DNA of 64,000 bases, taken from NCBI GenBank assembly GCA_027494015.1, contig JAOSJP010000002.1, positions 62,001 through 126,000 on the forward strand, read 5' to 3'. The notes beneath the pieces are model-generated. The model had not been told where the DNA came from and searched no databases. It saw only the letters and a list, made by a program, of their open reading frames with translations. Positions 33,695 to 42,768 of the stretch are shown piece by piece. Numbering within the stretch: position 1 is the stretch's first letter; each line of letters begins with the position of its first letter. The DNA comes from Anaerolineae bacterium (GTDB lineage: Bacteria; Chloroflexota; Anaerolineae; Aggregatilineales; Aggregatilineaceae). Both the position numbers and the translations under genes were made by a program.

Positions 33695-35062
33695 ATGCTG
33701 CTGCGTGAGGCGCTGCGCGTACAGCGCGGTGACGTGGTGTCTTTTGTCGGGGCTGGCGGCAAGACGGCGGCCCTGTTTCGCCTGGCGACGGAGCTGCGCG
33801 CTGAGGGCTGGCGCGTGCTGGCAACGACGACGACGCGCGTTGCTGCCTACGAGGTCGCCCAGGCACCGGCGGCCATCCAACTCAGTGGCTCGGTGACTGC
33901 CGGGCACATCCGCGATCAACTGAGCCGGCACGGGTTTGTGTTTCTCTACGCGGCGGATGACTCGCAGAACGCGCACAAAGTGGTTGGCCTGCCGTTCCCC
34001 GTCATTGGCAGCCTGATCGACTCGGTGAACTCCGACGCGCTGCTGATCGAAGCCGACGGCGCGCGACGGCTGCCGTTCAAGGTGCCGCGCGCGCACGAGC
34101 CGGTGATCCCGCCGGAGACGACGCTGGTCGTGCTGGTGGCGGGCGTGGATGCGCTCGACCAGCCGCTGGATGAAGCGCATGTTTACAACGCGACTCGGCT
34201 GTGCGACCGCTATGGGTTCGTCGAGGGCGAGCGGCTGATCCCGCCCTGGATGGCTGCTGCCCTGCGCGACCCGGAGCTGGGGCTGCGCGGCGTGCCGGGC
34301 GGTGCGCGCGTCTGCGTCCTGCTGAACAAGACCCCAGGCGAAGGGTACGTTCATCGTCGGGCGCGGCGCGTGGCCCAGCTTGCGCTGCGCTCGGCGCGCA
34401 TTGAGGCGGTCGTGCTGGGCGCGATGCAGTCGCTCGACGAGCCGGTCAGCGAGGTGCAGCGGCGCGTGGCGGCGATTGTGCTGGCCGCCGGGGAATCGGC
34501 GCGGATGGGGGGGCAGCCGAAGCCGCTGCTGCCCTGGGATCGAGGGCAGACGGTCATCGAGGCGATTGTGGCCCGGCTGGTGGCGCTGCGCCTGGCCGAG
34601 ATCGTCGTCGTGACCGGACACCGGGCCGATGATGTGGCGCGGGCGGTGGCGTGGCTGCCGGTGCGCGTGGTGCACAACCCGGATTATCAGCAGGGCGAGA
34701 TGATCTCCTCTGTGCAGGCAGGGCTGCGCGCGCTGCCGCCGGAGATGGCGGCGTGCCTGGTGGTGATGGGCGATCAGCCCGCGCTGAATGCGCGCGTGGT
34801 GGACCAGGTGCTGCTGGCTTACGGACAGGGGCGGGGCGAGATCATTGCCCCGGTGTACGAGGGCCGGCGCGGGCACCCGGTGCTGTTCGACAGCCGCTGT
34901 TGGCTGGAACTGCTGGCGCTGGAAGGGGGCGCGCCGCGCGACGTGATCGCCCGCCATCCCGACCGGCTGCACCTGGTGCCGGTGAGCGACGACAGCATTC
35001 TGCGCGACATTGACACTCCTCAGCAGTACCGGCGCGAGCGCCGCCTGGCCGGGCTGGAATGA
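33695..35062 (+). CDS. yqeC: YqeC-MocA fusion (Se/Mo cofactor maturation)
   Basis: A 455-residue fusion. Residues 1-250 match YqeC: P-loop VVSFVGAGGKTAALFRLA, TTTTRVAAYE, LIEADGARRLPFKVP and VVLVAGVDALDQPL. From about 253 comes a MocA-type molybdopterin cytidylyltransferase: IVLAAGESARMGGQPKPLLP, VVVTGHRADDVA, QGEMISSVQAGL and VVMGDQPALNARVV. The two activities normally sit in neighbouring genes of selenium-dependent molybdenum hydroxylase loci. Their fusion implies that Se-related maturation and CMP attachment to the Mo cofactor act together. ATG 33695 is 10 nt past yqeB. Confidence 0.9.
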   Translation: MLLREALRVQRGDVVSFVGAGGKTAALFRLATELRAEGWRVLATTTTRVAAYEVAQAPAAIQLSGSVTAGHIRDQLSRHGFVFLYAADDSQNAHKVVGLPFPVIGSLIDSVNSDALLIEADGARRLPFKVPRAHEPVIPPETTLVVLVAGVDALDQPLDEAHVYNATRLCDRYGFVEGERLIPPWMAAALRDPELGLRGVPGGARVCVLLNKTPGEGYVHRRARRVAQLALRSARIEAVVLGAMQSLDEPVSEVQRRVAAIVLAAGESARMGGQPKPLLPWDRGQTVIEAIVARLVALRLAEIVVVTGHRADDVARAVAWLPVRVVHNPDYQQGEMISSVQAGLRALPPEMAACLVVMGDQPALNARVVDQVLLAYGQGRGEIIAPVYEGRRGHPVLFDSRCWLELLALEGGAPRDVIARHPDRLHLVPVSDDSILRDIDTPQQYRRERRLAGLE

Positions 35063-35074
35063 CGCGGCTGGGGG

Positions 35075-35875
35075 CTACGGCGGCGACGTGTCAACGGCCC
35101 CCGCGCCGATGGGCGTGGGCGTGGGCGGCGGATCGCTGATGTGGATCGTCACCTCGCACAGATGGCGCATGGTCTGGGTGGTGTCGAAGACGGTCAGGCG
35201 GAAGCGATATTCGCCATTGGCGAAGTTGATGGGGTAGAAGTCGCCCAGCGGCCCGTCAACTACTGGAACGGGATAGTCACCGATCGGCGCGAATTGTGCG
35301 CCCGCGACCGCGGGCTTCAACTCGAAACGGTAGAACGCGAAGTCGCTGGTTGTGGCTGTGCCCCAGAAGGTTGTCGTCTCAAAGATGAGATGGCCGTTGC
35401 CCGGCACCAGGAGCCAGGCGTTCTCACGGGGGCATCCGGCGATCTGCGGCGCGCCGGGGACGATCGTGCCGACTGAGGTCGCAGTAGGCTCAGGGGTGGC
35501 GAAGACGGCTGGCCCGGAGACGACTCCGCCGCCTGCATCGAGGGCAATGGGCGGATTCGGCGCGGGCGTGCTGGTCACGAAGCGGGTCAGCACCGGTGCC
35601 TGGGCGCTCTGCGGACTGGTGCGCAGGTCGCGGACGGTGGGCGCCATGATGTTGGCGATGGCCCACACGCCGACCATGATTTCGATCAGCAGCCCGCCAA
35701 AGGTGATGGCCGTTGCCTGGCGCACCAGGGCGTGCTCGCGCTCCAGCTTGAACTGGGCGACTGCCAGCTCGCGGCGGGCCTGCTGCAAGCGGAAAGCGAT
35801 CAGCAGGATGCCCGCCGCGCAGAGGATGTACAGCCCAAAAGAGATGCGCTCGATGAAGAAGACGACGCTAGTCAT
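35075..35875 (-). CDS. Membrane-anchored hypothetical protein
   Basis: A 266-residue protein with two N-terminal transmembrane segments (about 8-30 and 55-78) separated by a helical, charged segment. A low-complexity Pro/Thr linker and a beta-rich extracytoplasmic domain (about 145-250, Ig-like pattern, e.g. YRFELKPAVAG, NGEYRFRLTVFDTTQT) follow. It ends PPPTPTPIG, a tail typical of secreted Chloroflexi proteins. The start overlaps the end of the PNP gene by 8 nt, so it is cotranscribed with it. Function unknown. Confidence 0.65.
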   Translation of the reverse strand: MTSVVFFIERISFGLYILCAAGILLIAFRLQQARRELAVAQFKLEREHALVRQATAITFGGLLIEIMVGVWAIANIMAPTVRDLRTSPQSAQAPVLTRFVTSTPAPNPPIALDAGGGVVSGPAVFATPEPTATSVGTIVPGAPQIAGCPRENAWLLVPGNGHLIFETTTFWGTATTSDFAFYRFELKPAVAGAQFAPIGDYPVPVVDGPLGDFYPINFANGEYRFRLTVFDTTQTMRHLCEVTIHISDPPPTPTPIGAGAVDTSPP

Positions 35876-36761
35876 GCTCCGGCGCGTTTTCTATTTCGCC
35901 AGGGTCGAACGGCGGTAGCTCGCGCAGCATCCCGCGCAGCAGGACAGCCAGACGGGGCACAATCTGCTTGCCCGCGCGCAGCACGTCTTCGTGGCTGACC
36001 TCCTGCTGGGCAGTGGTGCTGTCGAGCGAGATATTGGTGATGCTGGAGAAGCCGAGCACGCGCATCCCCGCGTGATAGGCGACCAGTGCTTCCGGTGCGG
36101 TGGACATGCCAACGGCGTCGCCGCCCCAGGCGCGGAACAGGCGCACTTCCGCCGGCGTCTCGAAAGTGGGGCCGGACAGCGAGACGTACACCCCTTCGCG
36201 CAGTGTGATGCCCTGGTCGGCGGCGACGCGGTGCGCCAGCGCGCGCAACTGCTGGCTGTAGGTGTGGGTATGAACTGGGAAGCGCGGGCCGAAGATGCCC
36301 ATGTTCGGCCCGTAAAGGGGGTTCATCCCAGAGAAGCCCGCCGGAAAAATGTGATCCTCGATCACCATGATGTCGCCCACAGAGAAGCCCTTGTTCAGCC
36401 CGCCCGCCGCATTGGTCAGGATGAGCGTGTCAATGCCCAGCAGGCGCATGACGCGCACCGGCAGCGTCACCTGGGCCAGGCTGTACCCCTCGTAATAGTG
36501 AATGCGGCCCTGCATGACCAGCACGGGGCATCCTTCCAGGGTGCCTCCCACCAGCCTGCCGGCATGTCCCTGCACAGTCGCGCTTGGCCAGTGGGGAATC
36601 CCCCGGAAAGGGATGGCCTGCGCCCCCTCGATCTCGTCCACGAGCGGCCCCAGGCCAGAGCCGAGCACCAGCCCCACCGTCGGCGCAACGCTGAGGCGCG
36701 CGCGGATAAACTCAGCGGCTTCGCGGTAGTGCTCTTCGGGAATCGGATGAGTCTGCTCCAT
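35868..36761 (-). CDS. punA: Purine nucleoside phosphorylase
   Basis: A 297-residue trimeric-type PNP that splits inosine, guanosine or xanthosine to free base plus ribose-1-phosphate. Motifs are VLGSGLGPLVDEI (phosphate loop), QGRIHYYEGYSLAQV, LILTNAAGGLNKGF, SGPTFETPAE and the base-binding GMSTAPEALVAYHAGM with STTAQQEVSHEDV. I chose ATG 36761, behind GGGGAG. It lies back to back with the XDH/Yqe genes and would supply purine bases to them. It may equally be a salvage enzyme. Confidence 0.93.
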   Translation of the reverse strand: MEQTHPIPEEHYREAAEFIRARLSVAPTVGLVLGSGLGPLVDEIEGAQAIPFRGIPHWPSATVQGHAGRLVGGTLEGCPVLVMQGRIHYYEGYSLAQVTLPVRVMRLLGIDTLILTNAAGGLNKGFSVGDIMVIEDHIFPAGFSGMNPLYGPNMGIFGPRFPVHTHTYSQQLRALAHRVAADQGITLREGVYVSLSGPTFETPAEVRLFRAWGGDAVGMSTAPEALVAYHAGMRVLGFSSITNISLDSTTAQQEVSHEDVLRAGKQIVPRLAVLLRGMLRELPPFDPGEIENAPEHD

Positions 36762-36857
36762 GCATGAGTCTCCCCGGGGCAAGGGTGTTGTCTGGCCTGG
36801 CGGATTGCAGGGATTGTATCACTTAAGCGGCGTCCCGCACACCTGGTTACAGCAGCA

Positions 36858-37050
36858 GGGTGCGTGCAAAAGTTGACAGCGACTCGCTGGACGCGGGGAT
36901 ATTGACCTCACCCCCAGCCTCGCTGCGCTCGGCTTGCCCCCTCTCCGTTGACGGAGAGGGGGCGGCGAGGCGCGCCAGTGCCGAGCGGGGGTGAGGTCAA
37001 CCAGAGCGCAGCAGAGCAGCGCCCCTACCTGACGACCCTTGCCCACACCC
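36858..37050 (+). repeat. MITE-like element, copy 2
   Basis: Begins with a perfect GGGTGCGTGCAAAA (36858-36871) and runs through the same inner palindrome as copy 1 in reverse orientation. The far terminal repeat has decayed (CCTTGCCCACACCC, about 37037-37050). It lies between the queA 3' end and the PNP gene; no gene is seen in 36783-37055. Confidence 0.75.
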
Positions 37051-37055
37051 GGCTA

Positions 37056-38162
37056 TTACAGCAGCAGGCAGCAGTCGCCCAGGCTGTAGAAGCGGTAGCG
37101 CTCGCGGATCGCCTCTTCGTAGGCGCGCAGAATGTGCCCGCGCCCCGAAAAAGCGCTGACCAGCATCAGCAGCGTGGAACGAGGCAGGTGGAAGTTGGTC
37201 AGCATCCGATCCACGACGCGGAAGCGGTAGCCGGGCGTGATGAACAGGTCGGTGTCCTCGTCTATGGCGATGACGGGTCGCCAGGGGCAGACGTTCTCGG
37301 CCAGGCTCGCCAGGGTATGCCGGACGCTGACCGGGTCGTTGGCGGCGGTGCCATAGGCCGCCGAGCGAATGGCCGCCGTCTCCAGGGTGCGCACGGCGGT
37401 CGTGCCGATGGCGACGACGCGCCGCCCGCGCAGGCGCGCGTTGTTGACGATCTGCGCGTCCTCTGGCATGAGAATGGCGCGCTCGGTGTGCATCACGTGA
37501 TCGGCGACATTCTCGGCGCGCACCGGCGAGAAGGTGTCCAGGCCGATGTGCAGCGTGCAGTAGGCGATCTCGACCCCGCGCCGCTTGAGGCTCAGCAGCA
37601 TCTCGCCGGTGAAGTGCAGCCCGGCGGTGGGCGCGGCGGCGGAGCCGTCGGCGCGGGCGAAGACCGTCTGGTAGCGATCGGGGTCGGCCAGCGGCGTGCT
37701 GATGTAGGGCGGCAGCGGCGTCTCGCCCAGAGCGCGCAGGTGAGGCTGGATCGGCTCGCTGAAGGTGATGACGCGCTGGTTCTCGGCGCGCTCCTCGGTC
37801 ACGGTTCCCTCGACTGGTGGCGCGCCGTCCGGCCCGACGGCCAGGTGCGCGCCCGTCCTGATGCGCCTGCCGCCGACGATGGCCAGCCAGCGCGTCTCGT
37901 CCAGCGGGCGCAGCAGCAGAATCTCCGCCGCGCCGCCGCTGGGGATTTTGCGAGCGGACAGCCGGGCGGGGATGACGCGCGTCTGGTTGAGGACGATGAC
38001 ATCGCCCGTGTCCAGGTATTCGGGGAAGTCGCGGAAGGCGCGGTGCTCGATGGCCCCGCTGGTTCGATCCAGCACCAACATGCGCGCGGCGTCGCGCGGC
38101 TCGATGGGCGTCTGGGCGATCAGCTCTGGAGACAGATAGTAGTCGAAGTCGGTGATGTGCAT
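37056..38162 (-). CDS. queA: tRNA ribosyltransferase-isomerase QueA
   Basis: A 368-residue QueA. It transfers and isomerises the ribosyl part of S-adenosylmethionine onto preQ1 in tRNA, giving epoxyqueuosine. Signatures are FDYYLSPELIAQTPIEPRD, VIVLNQTRVIPARLSARK, GETPLPPYI, AAPTAGLHFT, HIGLDTFSPVRAE and TNFHLPRSTLLMLVSAFSG. Length and ends are normal. It is upstream of the MITE copy and downstream of a DUF2905 gene on the same strand. Confidence 0.96.
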   Translation of the reverse strand: MHITDFDYYLSPELIAQTPIEPRDAARMLVLDRTSGAIEHRAFRDFPEYLDTGDVIVLNQTRVIPARLSARKIPSGGAAEILLLRPLDETRWLAIVGGRRIRTGAHLAVGPDGAPPVEGTVTEERAENQRVITFSEPIQPHLRALGETPLPPYISTPLADPDRYQTVFARADGSAAAPTAGLHFTGEMLLSLKRRGVEIAYCTLHIGLDTFSPVRAENVADHVMHTERAILMPEDAQIVNNARLRGRRVVAIGTTAVRTLETAAIRSAAYGTAANDPVSVRHTLASLAENVCPWRPVIAIDEDTDLFITPGYRFRVVDRMLTNFHLPRSTLLMLVSAFSGRGHILRAYEEAIRERYRFYSLGDCCLLL

Positions 38163-38190
38163 GGCGACGGCGTTCAGGCGCGGGCGCGGC

Positions 38191-38430
38191 TCAGCGGTTC
38201 AGCAGGCGCAGAATCACATTGAGGGCGAGCGACAGCAGCAGGCTCACCAGCAGCATACTCACCAGGGGGAAGAAGCACGAGAAGCCCTCGCGCTCGATAC
38301 GGATGTCGCCCGGCAGATGACCCAGCTCGCGCAGCAGGGGGAGCCGGCCGGCCACGGTGAGCAGCGCCCCCAGCACGACGAGGCCCAGGCCGAGCGCGAT
38401 CACCAGGCGGCCCACTGCGTTGAGATCCAT
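38191..38430 (-). CDS. DUF2905 membrane protein
   Basis: A 79-residue protein with two transmembrane helices (about 6-28 and 52-75) and the loop LRELGHLPGDIRIEREGFSCFFPL, diagnostic of DUF2905. These proteins are often coded beside ruvB and queA, as here: ruvB ends 21 nt before its start and queA begins 29 nt after its stop. Function unknown. Confidence 0.85.
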   Translation of the reverse strand: MDLNAVGRLVIALGLGLVVLGALLTVAGRLPLLRELGHLPGDIRIEREGFSCFFPLVSMLLVSLLLSLALNVILRLLNR

Positions 38431-38450
38431 CGTCTGGCTGTGCGCTCCTC

Positions 38451-39476
38451 TCAGAACAAGGTGGCCTGGCGCGGTGGACGCTCGTCGGAGAGGCCCAGGT
38501 GCTCGTAGGCCAGGCGCGTCGCCATGCGCCCGCGCGGCGTGCGCTCCAGGAAGCCTAGCTGGAGCAGGTACGGCTCGTAGACATCCATGATGGTGTCCGC
38601 TTCCTCGCTGATCGAGGCGGCGATGGTCTCTAACCCCACCGGGCCGCCCTCGAACTTCTCGATGATGGTCAGCAGCACGCGCCGGTCTATGTCGTCCAGG
38701 CCGAGCGGGTCAATGTCCAGCAGGTCGAGCGCGCCAGCAGCCACGTCGAGGCTGATCGCACCGTCGGCGCGCACTTCGGCAAAGTCGCGCACGCGCTTGA
38801 GCAGGCGCAGGGCCACGCGGGGCGTCCCCCTGGCGCGGCGGGCGATCTCTTCGATGCCGTCGCCATCAATGGGGATGCTCAGCAGAAGAGCTGCGCGGCG
38901 AACGATCTCGCGCATGGCGTCCGGGTCGTAGAAATCGAGCCGGTAAACGGCACCGAAGCGACTGCGCAGGGGAGCGGTCAGCAGGGCCAGGCGGGTGGTT
39001 GCGCCGATGACCGTGAAGCGCGGCAGATGCAGGCGCACGTTCTTGGCCGATGGCCCCTTGCCGATGACGATATCCAGGGCGAAATCCTCCATCGCCGGGT
39101 AGAGCACTTCTTCGACGGCGCGGCCCAGGCGGTGAATCTCGTCAATGAACAGGATGTCGCCCTCGCGCAGGTGGGTGAGGATGGCGGCCAGGTCGCCAGC
39201 GCGCTCGATGGACGGCCCGGCAGTGATGCGTATGTTGACCTCCATCTCGTTGCTGATGACATGAGCGAAGGTTGTCTTGCCCAGCCCCGGCGGGCCGTAG
39301 AACAGCACGTGGTCGAGCGGCTCGCGGCGGGCTTTGGCCGCCTCGATCAGGATGCGCAGGTTTTCCACGACGCGCGTCTGGCCGGTCATCTCGTCCAGCC
39401 GTTTGGGGCGCAGGGCGGTGTCGGCCCGGTCCTCCGTGCGCTTCTTTCCGCTGACCATGCGGCTGCTGTCGGACAT
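38451..39476 (-). CDS. ruvB: Holliday junction helicase RuvB
   Basis: A 341-residue AAA+ motor that drives branch migration with RuvA. Walker [10 protein letters not shown], Walker [12 protein letters not shown], sensor [12 protein letters not shown], arginine finger RSRFG and the C-terminal winged-helix segment ([19 protein letters not shown]) are all present. I chose ATG 39476 ([12 protein letters not shown]); a longer frame to 40382 runs antisense to upp and is rejected. ruvA and ruvC are not nearby. Confidence 0.95.
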   Translation of the reverse strand: MSDSSRMVSGKKRTEDRADTALRPKRLDEMTGQTRVVENLRILIEAAKARREPLDHVLFYGPPGLGKTTFAHVISNEMEVNIRITAGPSIERAGDLAAILTHLREGDILFIDEIHRLGRAVEEVLYPAMEDFALDIVIGKGPSAKNVRLHLPRFTVIGATTRLALLTAPLRSRFGAVYRLDFYDPDAMREIVRRAALLLSIPIDGDGIEEIARRARGTPRVALRLLKRVRDFAEVRADGAISLDVAAGALDLLDIDPLGLDDIDRRVLLTIIEKFEGGPVGLETIAASISEEADTIMDVYEPYLLQLGFLERTPRGRMATRLAYEHLGLSDERPPRQATLF

Positions 39477-39605
39477 ACGGTGCTCCCTGGCGTTGATGGC
39501 GCCGCCGAGTATACCCTTGCCGACGGCGCAGGTAAAGGCGCGCTTTGCCGGGCGCGCACATGCGGATACAATCAACCTGGCGCGGTCGCTGAAGGAGAAG
39601 CATGA

Positions 39606-40238
39606 ATGGCCGAGAGCAACGTGCGCGTGTCTGCTCATCCGCTGGTCAAGCACAAGCTGACGCTGCTGCGCGATACCAGGACCGAGCACAAGAAGTTCCG
39701 CGAGCTGATCCGCGAGCTGGCCATGCTGCTCGGCTACGAGGCGACGGCTGACCTGCGCCTCGACACGTTCGAGGTGACGACTCCCCTGGGAGGCGCGCCC
39801 GGTTACCACCTTCAGGAGGATGTGGGGCTGGTGCCCATCCTGCGAGCCGGGCTGGGCATGGTGGACGGCATCCACGAGATGATCCCCGGCGCGCAGGTCT
39901 GGCACCTGGGCATCTACCGTGACGAGCGGACGCTGCGCCCGGTGTCGTACTACAACAAGCTGCCGGTTGAGCCGACGGTGCAGATGTGCCTGATCCTCGA
40001 TCCCATGCTGGCGACGGGCGGATCGGCAGTGGCGGCCATTGACGTGCTCAAGGAATGGGGCGTGCGCCGCATCAAGTTTGTCGGGCTGATCGCCGCGCCG
40101 GAAGGGATTGAAGTGGTCACGCGCGCGCATCCCGACGTGCCAATCTATCTGGCTGCGGTGGACGATCATCTGAACGAGCACGGCTTCATCGTCCCCGGCC
40201 TGGGCGACGCTGGCGACCGCCAGTTCGGGACGGGGTGA
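39606..40238 (+). CDS. upp: Uracil phosphoribosyltransferase
   Basis: A 210-residue UPRT that makes UMP from uracil and PRPP. The PRPP loop [17 protein letters not shown], the N-terminal [37 protein letters not shown] and the uracil-binding [25 protein letters not shown] are present. ATG 39606 follows GGAGAAGC. Divergent from ruvB and 6 nt upstream of the WecA-like gene, with which it is probably cotranscribed. Confidence 0.96.
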   Translation: MAESNVRVSAHPLVKHKLTLLRDTRTEHKKFRELIRELAMLLGYEATADLRLDTFEVTTPLGGAPGYHLQEDVGLVPILRAGLGMVDGIHEMIPGAQVWHLGIYRDERTLRPVSYYNKLPVEPTVQMCLILDPMLATGGSAVAAIDVLKEWGVRRIKFVGLIAAPEGIEVVTRAHPDVPIYLAAVDDHLNEHGFIVPGLGDAGDRQFGTG

Positions 40239-40244
40239 GGCATC

Positions 40245-41291
40245 ATGCGCTCCGCCGATCTCGTTTCGTTTGCGGTGGTTCTGTTCGTCTCCGCCGGGCT
40301 GTCGTTCGCGCTGACGCCGCTGGCGCGGCGGCTGGGGCTGCGCTGGGGGCTGGTGGACGTCCCGCGCGGGCGGCATGTGCACCCGCGCGTCATGGCCAAG
40401 TCCGGCGGCATCGCCCTCTACCTTGCCTTCACCCTGACCGCGATCCTGGCGCAGTTTCTACCGGTTGAGCGCACCGACGACAAGGAGATCATCCGCCTGA
40501 CCGGGCTGCTGCTCGGCGGGGCGTTCCTGTTTCTGTTCGGCCTGCTGGACGACCGGCGCGAGCTGAGCGCCCTGCCGCAGTACATCGCCCAACTGCTGGC
40601 GGCAGCGATTGCCGTCGTCTTTCTGATCATCATCGAGGGCTTCAATAACCCGCTGACCGGCCAGCGCACGCCCGAATGGCCGTACATCGTCACCGTGACG
40701 CTGACTCTGTTCTGGCTGGGCTTCATGATGAACACGGTCAACTGGCTGGACGGGCTGGACGGGTTGGCGGCGGGGGTCTGCGCGGTCGCCGCGCTGATGA
40801 TCTTCATTCACGCCGCGTTTCGGCTGGATCAGGTGAGCGTTAGCTTGCTGGCGCTGGCGCTGTTCGGCGCGGCGCTGGGCTTTCTGCCGTACAACTTCCC
40901 GCCGGCGCGGGTGTTTATGGGCAGCAATGGGGCGCTCTTCCTCGGCTATACCATCGGCGTGCTGGGCATCATTGGTGGGGCGAAGATGGCGACTGTGCTG
41001 CTGGTGATGGGTCTGCCGCTGCTGGATGTGGTCTGGCAGATCGCCCGGCGGGTGAGCAGCGGGCGCAACCCGACCGAGGGCGACCGCGGTCACGTGCACT
41101 ACCGCCTGCTCGACGTGGGCATCTCCCCGCGCCAGATCGTGCTCGGCTACTACGTCTTCTGCGCGCTCTTTGGGGGCATCGCCCTGGTGACAGCCAGCCG
41201 CCTGTTCAAGCTGATCGCGCTGATCGTGATGGCTGCGGTCCTGGGCGGGGGATTTATCGTGCTGAGCCGCCGGACTCCGCCGACTCGCTGA
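40245..41291 (+). CDS. WecA/TagO-like polyprenyl-phosphate phosphosugar transferase
   Basis: A 348-residue membrane protein with about 10 transmembrane helices. It matches the MraY/WecA superfamily: [47 protein letters not shown] and the C-terminal loop [13 protein letters not shown] with its histidines. The usual FMGDxGS motif reads [11 protein letters not shown], so one of the conserved aspartates is Ser. It would start an undecaprenyl-linked glycan by loading a sugar-1-phosphate. It overlaps nothing and follows upp by 6 nt. Confidence 0.88.
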   Translation: MRSADLVSFAVVLFVSAGLSFALTPLARRLGLRWGLVDVPRGRHVHPRVMAKSGGIALYLAFTLTAILAQFLPVERTDDKEIIRLTGLLLGGAFLFLFGLLDDRRELSALPQYIAQLLAAAIAVVFLIIIEGFNNPLTGQRTPEWPYIVTVTLTLFWLGFMMNTVNWLDGLDGLAAGVCAVAALMIFIHAAFRLDQVSVSLLALALFGAALGFLPYNFPPARVFMGSNGALFLGYTIGVLGIIGGAKMATVLLVMGLPLLDVVWQIARRVSSGRNPTEGDRGHVHYRLLDVGISPRQIVLGYYVFCALFGGIALVTASRLFKLIALIVMAAVLGGGFIVLSRRTPPTR

Positions 41292-41302
41292 GGCGGACGA
41301 CC

Positions 41303-42753
41303 TCACTCGTCGAACAGGTCGTCGAAGGCTGAGCCATCCTCGTCGAAATCCTCGTAGATCAGGTCGTCCTCTTCGATTTCCAGTTCTTCGTCAGGGAGAT
41401 CGCGGCGCGGGGCGGGCCGGGCGAAGTCCAGCCGCTCCGCGCGGTCGCGTTCGGGCGGCGCGCCTCTGTGCGGTGAGGTGCCTGGCGCTAGCTGCGCGCC
41501 GGGCAGGGGGCGCGGCGCGCGCGGGGAGCCGCTATCGGGCGGCGCAGACCAGCCGGTGGCGCTGCGCGGGCGCGCTCGCCGAACGGCGACGGTGCTGCCG
41601 GGCGCGCTCCGGGGACGGGACTGCCAGAGGGCGCGGAACGGTCGGCGGAGGGCTGGCTCTGGCGGGAGGGATGTGCTTCGGGTGCGCCGGGCCGGAGGGC
41701 GGGTGATCCTGGAGGGGGAGTCCCTTTTGCGGCAGGCAGCGGGGCGGCTGCGGTTGCCGGGCGCTGCGCGGGCGGCCTGGCGGCCTCTGGGCGGGCACGA
41801 TCTGGCTCACGGAGCGGGGTGGCTGGGACGGCAGGCGCGGGTTCGCGGCGGCGCGGCGACGGCCCGGCGTCGGTTGCCGGGTCGGGCAGCGGCAGGTCGA
41901 GGTTGTAGACGGATGGCAGCGCCGCGCCGGGGGGCAGCGGCTCAGCGGAACCTGGCTGCCGCCCGCGTCCGCGCGCCGGGCGCTGGCTGTAGGTGAACTT
42001 GCGCCCGGTCACGCGCTCCATGATTTCCTCGAAGAAGGCGATGGCGATCACCGCCGGAATCTCGACGGCCAGCACAGTCAGGAAGGCGGTCGTCAGCAGC
42101 TCCACCCCGTGCGCGACCGGGCCGGTGAAGGTGTCCAGCAGCACTTCGCCCACGCCGATCACCACCAGGAACACCAGGATCGCGCCGAAGCCAGCCAGCG
42201 CCAGCGGCCAGCCCTCGCGGTCAGAGGGTGTGGGCAGCATGGCGTTGCTGATGGCGAAGGTCAGATACAGCCACAGGTAGAAGTCCGGCGTGCTGCCCAG
42301 CTCGCGCAAGGCCGCGCCGAGAAGGGCGAGATCGGCCTTGCCCAGGGCGGCGAGCACCTCTTCCAGGTTGAGGATGTAATTGCTGATCACCCAGACGAGG
42401 GCCAGTCCCGTAGCCAGCGGGGCCGCGCCGATGATCGCTCTCTGGAAAGCCAGGGCCTTCTGAACGGTGACGAAATTGAGGCGCAGGGTGCCATCATCCT
42501 GCGCCTCCGGCCAGGCGATCACGCGCTTGATGCGCACGTTGAGCACGCCCGCCACCAGGTACTGCGTGAACTCGTGGACGAAGACGCCCGGCAGCAGCAG
42601 CACGTAATACAGAGCGGTGGCGCTCTTTCTGTTGTTGGTCAGCACCCAACCCACGCCGTAGAGGTGGCTGTGAATCCACCTCTCTACGTAGATCAGCGCG
42701 ATGAGCACCCCGGCCAGCAGCAGCCAGGGTGAGAGCAGGTTGCCCAGAGTCAT
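41303..42753 (-). CDS. Polytopic membrane protein with acidic tail, frameshifted
   Basis: The first 270 residues hold about six transmembrane helices and a sequence VFVHEFTQYLVAGVLNVRI, which resembles an M50-type HExxH helix but with Gln for the last His. A long Pro/Ala/Arg-rich linker follows. The frame opened at 42753 stops at 41488. In another frame the sequence continues to a coherent acidic end (DLPDEELEIEEDDLIYEDF, then ...FDDLFDE) with stop at 41303. A one-base error between about 41490 and 41750 would join them, giving roughly 480 residues. Function unknown; a degenerate protease-like membrane protein is possible. Confidence 0.6.
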
Positions 42754-42768
42754 GCGGTGTGTGCCAGA

